A stretch of 64,000 nt of DNA from Pyrocephalus nanus (lineage: Eukaryota; Chordata; Aves; Passeriformes; Tyrannidae), in the NCBI GenBank assembly GCA_038380795.1, contig CM076260.1, positions 34,630,634 to 34,694,633 on the forward strand, read 5' to 3'. Numbering within the stretch: the first letter of the stretch is position 1; the number at the start of each line of letters is the position of its first letter. A model generated the notes under the pieces. It made no database searches. It was given only the letters and a program-made list of their open reading frames with translations, and was not told the origin of the DNA. A program made the position numbers and the translations under genes. This document shows positions 1-11,945 of the stretch, one piece after another.

Positions 1-830
1 ACTCCTGGGTTTTGTCATGTCTGTTCTCAGAAGAACCAGAGCCAGCCACTCCTCCCGGCCTTTGACAGTGATGTCTACAATCACCTGGCTCTTACCTTTT
101 GAAGATGTATTTCTTCCCTTGAGCAAATAACATAACTCCATCATACTTATGCATATGAGGAAGCAGGTGTTTTCTTTGATAAACATACAATAACTTAGTA
201 AACCCCCCAAAATTGTCTGTGCTATACAGAAAGATTCTTCATAGTAAAGGACAGAAGTGCTCAGTACAGCAAGCAGCTGAAAACACAAAAATCTCCCTGT
301 CATACTCCATGACAAGGCATTTTAGTTGGAAATTTTTTATTTCTTGTGAGAGAGCTCATCAAGCATCATAAATGGACAACTATTAACTCAAACACTAGAA
401 CGGTTTGCCAAGAGATCTTGTGGAGTCTTCAGTCTTGGAGAGATACTCAAAACCCCAAAGGTTGGACATAGCCCCATCCTGGCTGACCTTGTTTGAGCAG
501 GAGGATGGTCTATATGATCTCCAGAGGTGCCTTCCTACCTCAACCACTCTGTGGTTCTCCGAAATGCAGAAAAAGTATTCAGGTTGTTGGCTTTTTTCCA
601 AGCATAATATTAAGTGTAATTGATCAGTTCATAAGTTAAGGATGCATACAGCTAAACAAGTAGGGGTTTAACTGCCTCAAACTTTGGCTGTAACAGCATT
701 CTTTCTGTTTAAAAAATGAGTTAAGAAATCACTGAAACCTAAATTGATAAAAAGCTTAAAAATCACCTTAACCAAGTATCTTGGCTACAAAGCAGCATCA
801 GCTTTGTCATGCAACTAAAACTGCACCTAC
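1..830 (-). other. ME1: ME1 intron 4, 5' part
   Basis: Sequence directly after the exon 4 donor (GTAGGT on the minus strand) to the window edge. I looked for the next ME1 exon, whose protein should carry the TDGERILGLGDLG motif and the catalytic lysine, and did not find it. No repeat family is recognisable here, and the short open frames at 395-623 on both strands look like chance. Confidence 0.8.
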
Positions 831-906
831 CTTGATGACACTTTCTGGCCAGGATTTAAGCATTGTAGCAATGTGACCCCGGTCATGGATAGAAATAAAA
901 AGACCT
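831..906 (-). CDS. ME1: ME1 exon 4 (cytosolic NADP-dependent malic enzyme, internal coding exon)
   Basis: Internal exon of 76 bases. Read on the minus strand it follows a TTGCAG acceptor, and its first base completes an arginine codon left open by exon 3. The next 25 codons read GLFISIHDRGHIATMLKSWP then ESVIK, and the exon ends in phase 0 before a GTAGGT donor. The GLF-I-IHDRGH segment is highly conserved in malic enzymes and lies in the N-terminal malic domain just after the catalytic tyrosine motif. Malic enzyme oxidatively decarboxylates malate to pyruvate and CO2 and reduces NADP+ to NADPH in the cytosol, supplying NADPH for fatty acid synthesis. Known bird ME1 commonly reads FIT where this exon reads FIS, a conservative change. 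The residues correspond to about 111-135 of the avian protein. Exon 5, expected to start with the AIVVTDGERILG motif, is not within the 830 bases downstream. Confidence 0.93.
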
Positions 907-962
907 CTGCAAATAGAAAAATACTTTTCATATAAACAGGCTATTAAATAATTATAAGTCAA

Positions 963-1007
963 TTTAATATAAATAAATAAATAAAGTATAAATTAATTAA
1001 ATAATAA
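963..1007. repeat. AT-rich (AAAT)n-like low-complexity tract
   Basis: Runs of AATAAATAAATAAATAAAG followed by AATTAATTAAATAATA in intron 3, close to the exon 4 acceptor. Confidence 0.8.
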
Positions 1008-4000
1008 CCAAACATTATGTAAAGGTGTTTCCGATATACACAGATTCCATTCAATAAAAAGAGCTCAGTTTTGTATGAATGAGTAAATTAAACATCTGCA
1101 TTCAGTAGAAGTCAGAGAACACACAACTCAGTGAAGTTTCACTGAGCATTGAGAACGTGTAAGAGTTTTCTGGAAACCACTGTTTGATTTTAAAGCTCAC
1201 TAAGCACTTCATCTGTTCAAATGTGTTCATTAGTTGCCCTTGACTACAAAATGAGTTCCTCATATAACAGTGATCACCAGTGCCTCAGCAGTCCTAATAT
1301 TTTACAAACAAGAATAGGCCAAAGTTTTAAGCTTTGAACAAAACCTGAAATAAGCCATATATTATCATTACCTAAAATAATTCAAGAGCATTCAGTTATG
1401 TGTTTAGAAAAGTCTGCCTGCTTCATTAGATTGCCCCTTTGAAACCCAGACAAGTGGTAAATTATCTTCTCTACAGTGAGAGAAAATCCTTGGTGCTGAG
1501 CAGACCAAAACTTTACTCTGAAGAGTGTTTGTAAATTGGCCTTTAGTTCCACCAGTACAGAAGAGTCAAAAACAAAATAACAAAAAAGTTTAACTCTCAT
1601 TTCTTTTTCTGTTTATTACAGAAGTAAATTTTATATAGTATCTTATTCTACTCTTCAGCATTTTATTCTTCTTTCTTTTTACTTGTGCTTAAGAATATTC
1701 TTCCCCTGTTAGCTGTCACAAACATTCAACTGAAGTTATTTATTATTTTGGACAAAAAGCAATGTAAGACAAATTGCAATCAACCAAAGTGTTCCATTTG
1801 ATGCATTTTGCCCAAGAATTAGAAATCTGGAGTTTCTAAATAATTCCCATTCTGTGTCCACTCCCTATGCTGAGAACTAACACACCAGACCGGATATTAT
1901 CATCTATTGGTTGTTTCTTAATGAGTTACACTTGTCAGCAAATTAATACCTCCACCTCTGTGAAAGTGACAGGTCCTCAGGGACAGGAGGGTGAAAAAAT
2001 ATTTACAGCACTTTTGAAAAGTTCTGGTATCTAGAGCACATCAGCATATCTATTTGTGAGCCAGCTACCTGAAAAAAGTTGTTCCTAACAGTGAAAGGCT
2101 GTAAAGCAGCAAAGAAAAATAAATGCTGATGCTTCTTTTCTGATGTATTGTACAGTGAGTCATTATATAAAACAACCTGTAAACTATTAAATCATAAACT
2201 GCAGCTTATCAAAACTGCTAGCCTCAGAGACAGACAACTCAGAGACAGGCGTGTGAAAGGAAGTGAAAAGTGCTGGAAGAAAGCTATCTTGCTGGATCGC
2301 TCCTCTCCTTGTCTCCATCCTCCAACTTACATCAACCTAATAGATTAGTGTTAAATGAAGCAAGACTTTGTATTGATTTTCTAAAGAGCCAGAGTCCAGC
2401 CCAGTGTGCTTGAATGACCTCTTCCTTGCAAGCTAGGGAGAGAGGTCTCCATGGAATAAATTTCCCAGCAGAGGAAAATAAAGGCAGGGAGGCTGCTCCA
2501 GAAGGAATTTTGTTAGAACATTTGTAAGGACTTTGAATAAGTATTGAGAGTGTATTTCAGAAATCTGTCCAAGCAGGATTACATTCAAGCAACAATGGAA
2601 AATAGAGGCTGAAGTGTAAACAGAGTCATGTCAAAAGCATTTCACTACCCTCCTTCTTCCCTTCCCTCCATTCTTTCTGTAGTTTAGTAAAACATTTCTG
2701 GACACACTGGTCTAACTGAGAAGAAACCCCTAGATTTAGGGGCACAGAATAAGAGATAAGAATTTCTTATTCTTTTATCTGGATCTGTTTTTCTTGTCCT
2801 TCATTTCTTTAGCTAAAACACTTTTCTCCTTTAAGCGGTCCTCCGCAAGAAGCTACACAAGTTTGCAAGAAGAACCCTGGTTTGCAAAGGTGTCAGCCCA
2901 CAAGAATATTCACCCTGTATTACTGGGACTGAACTTGCTGGCAATTCTACCTGGAGGCAACCACCAGAAAAGTAGAATTATGTGGCTGTTTTGTTTTCCA
3001 TGAGGTCCAGGAAAAGCACCAACTGTATAAGGTTATTGTAAGTGGGATAGCGCTGACAAGCTGAAAAAGTAGCCAATAATTTGGCTGCCTAGCAGACATT
3101 ATAGTTATTTTTTGGCTATCATACCACAGCCACAAGAATGATCTCAAATGGGACAAGCTAAACAATTTAAACTGGATTAAATTATATAAGTCCAGAAATA
3201 AGACCAAATTATCCATTTGAATATAGTGTTAATACCAAATGTCATGTCAGTGATGGCCACCCCCATTTGCCAAACAAAGAGCAAGGGATGGTCTGTAGGT
3301 TATGCACCTGACACAGCACTGGAGAATAGGCTGCTAAAACAGATGGAAAAAAATATATTTCAGCACATGGAGAAAGAGGCAAGATACAGGAAAAAAAAAT
3401 TCTGAGAAAATATATGGTATTTGTTTTTCAGCATGCACATATTCACATCTCTAACAAGAGATGCAACTCATGGGGAAACAGGCTTAAGTTTTCCTGTACA
3501 CACTTTCAGAGCAGCCCAGATTGGAAAGCTCACTGGGAAAGCAATTGTTGGCTTTACAACACTGTATGATCCTTACTATTTGAACTCTACCTGGGTTATA
3601 CATACTATCTTTTCTTGCAAGGCAACAAATTGAGACCTGATGAGGCTTAAAAGGCCTATCAGCAAAACTGTGAGTTAAAAATTACTTGAATCTTACAGCA
3701 GCAGATCAGTCTTCTAATTAATTCATTTTGAACCTGGCACAAAGTGGATCTACACAGAACTTGCTTGAGTGCATATGCAGAAGTGCAGCCACTTTGCTGC
3801 CCTCCATTCAGCACTGGTTTACACCAGCCTAGCCAAGGTGAACACTTCTACTTACTCCCACTTCAGCTACCCAGACAACATATGAAACTACAGCAGAGGA
3901 GTAAGTAGGCAAAGAAGTAACTATGCCTCCTTTCTTCCTGTCACACCATCAGTAAGAGCAAAGCCCTGAAGAGTGAGGGGAAAATGCACAAGAGGGCATC

Positions 4001-4461
4001 AGGATCCACTCGACAAAGGGTGGATCTATTTTGGGTCAGTGAGCTCACTAAACTGTAGCAAATGTTACAAGTTATGTGGAGGTCATTCTACATCACATAA
4101 TTTGGGTCTGTTTTATTATAATTCTGATCTATGAGAACAAAGTCAACAGTATTAAATGGAGCATTTGTTTATTATGTTTCAAGGAAGCAATGTTCCACCA
4201 GCAATGTGTATGTCTATTTTCTGTTAAAGAACAGTTTAGAAAAAATGTGTCATAGTAACAGAATAATCCTTTCTTTCCTCTTCTTGTAACAACAGGAGGC
4301 AAGCTAGCATGTCTCAGAAAATGCCAAACATGTTTTAATGAAAAAAGTTCAAACTTTTCTCACAACCCTACATATTCAAAACTGTTATTTGAATGCTGAA
4401 CTGTAGATAGCATTACAGTAGAGGAGACTTCACTTCTCCAGACAGCCTAAATCAACAAGCT

Positions 4462-4500
4462 TAATAATAATGATAATAATAACAACAACAACAACAAAAA
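4462..4500. repeat. Compound (AAT)n/(AAC)n microsatellite
   Basis: TAATAATAATGATAATAATA followed by five AAC units and an A run. Confidence 0.9.
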
Positions 4501-7500
4501 AATCTCAGGGTCCAAACAGTTAATTTCTGAGCCTAGACTCTCCCAAACTCCTACACTTCGCAAGAAAGAGATCAACTACTTCCCTGGTCCCTATTGAAAT
4601 TCCCTCCTATTTTTAAGATTATAAAAACCAGTACAACACAAACACTGCACTAGAAACTGAGAGTAGCTATTTCCTCTCCAAAGAATATTCTGCTATTTTT
4701 CACATTTCCCATTGCAACTTTTCAATATGGTCTCCTGTATTCATTTAAAATGTACTCAAACTTTTCATTACGTCTTACCTTAGCAGGTTCCTTAGCATTG
4801 CAAGACTATTGATGCTTAATAAATACAAGTGGTGGGCTGATTTAAGAAATGCAGTTGTTTTACCTTTCCCTCTGTACAGGGGTGAATTTCATTATTTTGC
4901 AATGCACAGGTACATTTTTCAATAAATAAAAGAGTTGATGCTGAAATTGTGGCTGCTACTGACTGTCAGACTGAATTCATCAATATTAAAGAAACATGGG
5001 ATTCACATTTTCTAGATGTTGCATACTCAAACCATATTTAAACAAAAAGAAGCAAAAGAAAGACTCAGTCAAAAACAAAGATCAAAAATACAACAGGAGC
5101 ATTAAGAAAACAGTAGGTACTGCTAACACCTCTGAAAGCCTGGGGCTGTACATGAGTCAGATATAGTTCATAAAAAAGTACCAGCAGCATATGAAAGATA
5201 ATGGAGAGTAAGGTACTAATCCTCAAAAGATATAAAAGTTTATAAATGTTATGTGTTATTTCACGTGTGACATATGGTTTCCAAAATGGCTACTGATTAC
5301 AAATATTCATTTTATAGAAGACTTGAAGTACTCTGGAAGACAGATGCTACCATCTGCCAACTCCAGTTTGCTATGCATAAAAGAATAATGGAAGCCTCAT
5401 TATAAATTTTTATAGTGACTCAAAAGCCCAATTTGGCACAAGACTGTAGGGAAATAATTAAAATACAGGAAAACACAGTGTTCATAATCACTGTAAGTGG
5501 GAAATGCTAATGTCAAGGGGTCTGAACAGTCAGTCTTCAGCTTGAAGAAGCAAACCAGCATTTAGACTTATTTCAAGAATCCCTTCTGAAAACAGTTTCA
5601 TGGCAGTCTTTATCCAGTGTTGGCAGCCTGTGTAGCACTCTTTTATGCCCATGTCCATCAAAGATGCTCATCAATCCTTGCCAGTAAGTGTAGTACTCTA
5701 ATAGTTACTCCAGTTAAAAGTAATACCTACACAGAAGAGAGAATTAGGTTCAGAGCACTTACAGAACTGTGCAGTCTACAATGTGAATTAGTCTTTAGAG
5801 CAGAAAAGTGATGAACCTAACTTGAAAGAGAGCAGCTGTAAGCCTGACATTTGAAGATACAACCTCAGGGGAGTAAGGTTTTAGAAAAGAAAGGACATGG
5901 TTTAGAGAAATAAAAGATACATAACTCTAGTGACACAAAGATTCAGATGCTGGAAATCTTTTAGTATAGATGTTAAAACCTTATTTAAAAATAAATAATA
6001 ATTATTATGTAGTAATAAAAACAATAAAAAATTTTAAAAAGACAATTGGGATAGATTATAATTTTTCTGGTGCAAGCCTCAGAGTGTGGAGTATTCCTAA
6101 TGCTGCCAAAAGCAAATACAGTATCCACACTATGCTTGAGCTTGCCCAAGATCTTTGACTAGATTCCTTGGCTCTGCCTTGTTTCCTTGAGGATGGACAC
6201 TGTGTGCTTCAAAGTGACTTATCCAGGTGGCACTATAGTCAAAAAAGCTCGTTCAAACAACCCCATGGGTTCCAGTAACTTCCAGATAGACTCCCTTTTT
6301 CCACCTGTTGGGTTTCACTCCGAAACCTGACTTCAGATCTCAGACCATTCCCTCTTCTACCCCATGAGGGATTAGGGAAGTAGGGAACCAGGGGCTGCTG
6401 TTCCATAACTTGCAACACAGCAAGCTATAACACTCCAGACACGTCTCCAGGCAGGGGTCAGATCACACAGACATGGCCCCATCTCCACTTCTGCATCTGA
6501 AGCAGTCTCCAGAGTTTGCATACAGCATACATTTTCAGAATTGTAATGTAACAGAGGAGGTGAGAGAAAAAAAAAAAAAGAAGGACAAGTGGTCCACAGC
6601 AGTGCAGACTGAAGGCAAATGAAAAAGAAACAGAGAAAAAACCTGCACCAGTCCTGTCCTTTTACTTTTCTTCATGAAGTCTGGACTCTTCCAGCCCCCT
6701 GAGACATCTGTTCTTGCTAACAAGGCATGTAATCTCTATGTTGTGAATATGAGTGTATAGAGATTTTTTGCAAAAAGAACCTTTTTTCTTGGAACATTCT
6801 GCTTTCACTTTGTAAAATACCCATTAGGTAAACTCAAGTTAGAGAACTAGGCAAAGAAGTCAAGACCTTTGTACAATAAAAAGCAACTTAATGAAGTAAT
6901 TCTTCAATTGCTGTAACTCAACACAAAAAAACCCCATTACATTGTAAAAATCATCTGAGTCACAACATTACATGCCTTGCACTGCAAAGCTTTAAAGCCA
7001 ATTTTACATGGTACCAAAAGCAATCACTAATAATCAAAAAATCTCTACTTATTTTGGAAACTATAATGTGCACCTCAAACTATTTCAGATAAAAATTAAG
7101 AATACATCATAGTAAGAGAAACACTTCATGGACTTACTCACTGCAGACTTTTTGCATCAGTCATATAAAATACTCATTATTGTATATCTAGGCATCTAAC
7201 ACTTTTTTAATTAGTGACTCACTTCCTTTACTTGCAAAAGCAAACAGCACAGAATTTTGTGGTCTGAATATTCAAACTGTAATGATTCATCCTTTTCGTA
7301 CAGCAACTAAGTAGATCAAGTCACATCTTCACTATAGTCACTTCTTAAAACATTGATTTGTTGATTTATCTATATTCCTAAAGTATCATTCATCTAGACA
7401 AACAGCTTTCATGTATTATTGCTTAACCCCCAACCGCAATTCAATGGGATGTGTTTGCGAAGGAAAAGGCGGACTTTGCAAAATACTATGGTTTAAGTGC

Positions 7501-8387
7501 TGGAGATGTTTTCCTCCAGAAGCTACTTATATTCCTCTGACAGTTGCTCAATAAATAACTTAATTACTTACACTCTAATAGACACAAATAGAACTATTTG
7601 AAGACTGTGAATGAGAGAATGGTTTACCAGAGACAGACTCATTCATTTTTAAGACAAAAAATAACCTACTGTTCTGCTTCAATAGCTATCACATTGGTAT
7701 TATTTTATGCTAATATTAACAGCATAAAAAGCCACCTCTGAACAACATCAGTCATTTTATCTAATAGGAATCTTGCAATGCTAGTGATGTTTTTCTAAAC
7801 AAACCTTTTAAATGCTGTTTAAACTGTGAAGTACTCAACAAGTGAGATAACTGTCCTTCTATTTACTTCAGCAACTTGGGCTGCCTTGGCTCATTGGAAC
7901 ATGGAAAATTTCCAGTATTTAGACAATAGCATCTTTTAAGGCAGTTTTCACTGACCTTTAAATCACCATCATTTGCTTTCAATAACTATTAACTTGGACA
8001 AAAGTGAAGACTTATTCAAAAAATGCCTCTTCTTACAGCACATCCTACTCAACTTCCACTTTAATGAAAAAGTCACTTCTGAAAAGAGACACTATCTTCC
8101 CTTTGTACTGCTGACCTTATTTGCTGAAAATGAACCAAGGAAACCACTCAGTTTCTGTCACAGTGATAGAACAGTTCCTAATGCAAGGAGCTGAAGGGCT
8201 CAGAGGTAAAAAGGCAAGCAGGCTGATGTGAAAACGCCTGGGTTAAACTAGTCATACAAAATTGCCAGTGAGCATGCAGGCACAGAGCAGGGCTGTTTCA
8301 CTCAGGCTTAAGCTGTCCATGTGCAGCATTTGGTGACATCTCCAGGACCTGCATCCCAGGGCACACAGGTCAAAATTATCTGGGGAC

Positions 8388-8464
8388 ACTGGAGATCAGC
8401 CAGTCTAAGCCCTGTCATGAGCAGGGTTAACTAGAGCAGTTATTTTGCCCTGGCATCCCCTGAG
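8388..8464 (-). mobile_element. CR1 LINE 3' fragment, short and diverged
   Basis: Plus-strand text CTGGAGATCAGCCAGTCTAA, then an AGCAGGGTTAACTAGAGCAG segment, resembles the reverse complement of the CR1 3' untranslated end (GGAGATCATCTAGTCCAACC, then GCAGGGTCACCTAGAGCAGG). Only about 75 bases are recognisable and the octamer tail is not visible, so this is a decayed scrap. Confidence 0.5.
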
Positions 8465-9546
8465 GTAAAATTTTCTTATGGATCATGAATTTTCCCTCAT
8501 TTTTCGTGTGAAGTGTTAGCAGTAAACAAAAATACCTGATGTAGCAGCTTTTGTTGTTCCTAAGATCAGATTCTTTCTGCATGGTGCTCAACTCCAAACA
8601 TAAGCAGAAACCTATTCCTGCTTTCAGTGGAAATTGTATTAGCAGATACCAGTTGAAAATGTCTTCTATATTTTAGCACACAAAAGTGGGCATAGCACTC
8701 TGAAAAAGTACAGATCTCAATTTACCATCTGCATATTTTAAAAATGTAAACAACCTGATCAGCAGCACTATTTCTGTACTTGTTTCCTGTTATATATAGC
8801 ATAAATGAATGCATGAGATAGATAAAATTTTTAGTACTGTGTTCAATAATAACAACTTTTAACATGGGAAAAAAGCTTCAAGCCCAGCTCTATCTCAGAC
8901 AGAGAAATTGAGGGGCATACATGACTATTTTTAAGACTCAGTTATCTAATGTTAACAAACTTCTAACATACCAGTTGTTTTCTGAAATTCACTCACAGAA
9001 GAAGTGAGTATTAAAATTTTATCATCAAAACCCAGGAAATTTATATGAAGTGTATATTATAATTACAGGGAATAGAATATATTTAAGAAAAAAATAGTGA
9101 TATTCTGACTTGATTGAAAGACTTTATCATAAAACTTGAGAAAAAATTATGGAACCCCAAAAAACATTTTGAGCATTAAACATCTGGAATGTATCTGGCC
9201 CACTGTCATGAAAATTAACCTAATCCATTAGAGGTAAGTGGTCTTACACCTTCCCTCTTTTTTTGCGAATTCAGTCATGACCCCATGCAAAGTTTTTCAT
9301 TTCATAAAGTCAGTATCAACATTTTGGGAAAAAATGAAGCATACAACAATATCAGTTAACACAACTAATGTTGCCAGCATTCACTATGCAGCTACGTGAA
9401 ACAAAGTGACACGCGATACAGTATGGACACAGTGAGGAGTCCTGGAGGCAGTCTTACGGGGTGATGGAGTATTCAAAAAGCATCCTCTAGGAGTTACAAC
9501 AGGAGTTTCTGAAATGTTATTTAGGAGCTTCCAACCTGTTCAAGGG

Positions 9547-9580
9547 AATCAAAGGCTCGAATCAAAGGCTCGAATCAAAT
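9547..9580. repeat. 13-base tandem repeat, two and a half copies
   Basis: The unit AATCAAAGGCTCG occurs at 9547 and 9560, and a third partial unit begins at 9573 (AATCAAATG). Confidence 0.9.
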
Positions 9581-11873
9581 GTCAGAGAGAGGCACAAGCT
9601 CTTTTGAGGACATTGCCATCGAGAGTCTATGTGCCATATTCTTTCAAAGAGGTTATTTGTCTCACTGTAAAGTTTGAATGTGGTATTACCAGCCACTCAC
9701 CAAATGACTGCCATTACAACCATCCTCCAGAAGAATCTCTGGTGGGCACAGTGGAGTATTGCTACATTCTATGTGAAGTGGAAAACTGAAAGTAGAAATA
9801 GGCACATTGCTTGCAGAGAACAGAAAAAGGGAAGAATGGAAATCTTTTCAGATATGTTATTTTCTTGAGAATGAAAAATCCCTCATGCTCATATACTACT
9901 TATTTGTGTGGGGGAAAATTAATTAATTGGACAGAAAGCAAACTATGTTCTGTATTTTCATTTTCAGAAGCAAACATCTGCATATTATGTTGAAGAAGCT
10001 CCTTCTGGATGACTAAGGAAAATGCTCAAAGACATACTGTTGCCTAAAACAGGCAGCATGAACAACCTGCCCCCCAACATACAGTGCAGCAAACCTGTAC
10101 ATTCGTACGTGTTTACAACAAATCTAAAGAACACCAAGAGAAAAGTTAAAAGAAACCAAAAGCACCCTCTGATATAACAGCTGTCATAATATAGTGAACC
10201 TCTGTAAATGGAAATGTTCTGCTGTGTCTCTATAAGCTACATTAGAGTTTCATCTTAGCAACAGGAAGCTCTTCCCTTGGATGGAAAACTCCACCAGAAT
10301 GTCCAAAACAGTAGTTAATTTCCATACACTAGAGTACACTAAAATAAAGTTGTGAGATCTCCTAAACTCTCTTTTTTCCTTAAGACTAACAGAAGTTCAA
10401 GTTAAATGTAATCACTTCGGGAACAAAGAGGCAAAAATGAAAACTGGCTTTTGAACATCTTTGTGCCAAAGGTAGAGGTTCTCATTCAGTACAAACTGAA
10501 GCTTGTTTTCATTTTTTTTTTTATATTTCCCAGTAAATTGTTTCCTTATTTCTGCCAATCGTTTTAAGCTGTCCCTATCACTTACTGCCTTCAGCTAAAG
10601 TCCTTGCTTTTCTTACAAAAATGACTTGCTTTGTTTGTCTTATGCACATTCTTACTATTTCATCTATTTGATATCTGTTCCCAGCAGCCTCTTGTACATT
10701 TTTTTCTAAAAAATACTGGGTTTCCTGCATGTGATTTAATCACTTAATGCTCATTAGCCAAACAAGGTCCTTATACAAAGCAGAACTGACTTTTAATGTC
10801 ACCACTTAACTCAAAGAGCAGTAGTCAGGATGCCAGATGCCTCACAAACCTTTCTCCACCCAACTGCAAATTACACTACGTTAATGCTACTCTACAAGAG
10901 ATTTGGTAAAGTTCTTATGACCTGGTCTTTTTATGTTTAAGTTTTTTATAACTAACACTGCTGACACTTTTTATCGAACTCTGCCTGTAAGAAAACAGTT
11001 TTATATAGCTATGAAATTTTGCTTAAAAAGGATGAAAACACCTTGCAAGAAATAAAAGGATTAACTTCTGCCCCCCAAATTTTTTTCTGTCTTTTTCAGA
11101 AGCCTCATATCAGCAGTAGCATATGGCTGTCTCAAATATAGCATGTAAAAATCTCCTGGACTAAAAGCATCTAACAACAAATATAGAGAAACACAAGATA
11201 CATTACAACACACAATCATCGCATTTGTTATGCTCCTAAAGGCTGAAAATCGTATGCCTACTCTTCACTTTTGATTTTCCATTTTAAGACCTGACTGTTT
11301 ACCCTATCTATTTAGAAAGCTTCTACACAGAGACAGAAAACTATGATTTTAGAATAGCCAGGCTACTGCAAAGTCACAGGGATTTCGCTAGGGTTTTTCC
11401 TTCCTCTTCTGGACTTCACCAAATACAATTACAGGAATGACTGTAGGGTTGTTTGTTTTTTTAAAAGCTACTAAGTATCTTGTATTGGAAATGCAACAAT
11501 GAGACAATGTTAGACTGCCGAGTAATGAGGGTATTTTGAACAGACAAGCTGCTGAATGTGTGTAAGCAAGGGATTTGGGTGGTGCCGAAAGACGAAGGAC
11601 GTGCGTGCAACAAATTTACAGAAAATGAGAAACTGGAGAAACTCCAGTGTAAGCACACCCCTAAAGAAAAACATCCTCTGGGCATGGGTTGGGATATATA
11701 CAGAATGAGCTAATAAAGCAATGCAATGCTTCTAAATCACTGGCATCTCATCTGAAATACTACTGGCACCTTGTTTTGCTGTATCAGATGACAGCACTGG
11801 GAATTACTGGGGACATGGAAAAACTCTGCATAGAAGGAGAGCATAGGATTTTCTATCTGTAAGATCTTAGTAT

Positions 11874-11945
11874 TAAAAAAACAAAACAAAAAAACACACA
11901 CAAAAAAAAACCAACCAAAAAAAAAAAAAAAAGCAACCAACAAAC
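11874..11945. repeat. A-rich low-complexity tract
   Basis: About 70 bases of A runs broken by C, including a 16-base A run near 11926 and CCAACC interruptions. Confidence 0.9.

Noticed and set aside
1..830. Search for ME1 exon 5
   Set aside because: No sequence encoding the TDGERILGLGDLG motif was found on the minus strand.
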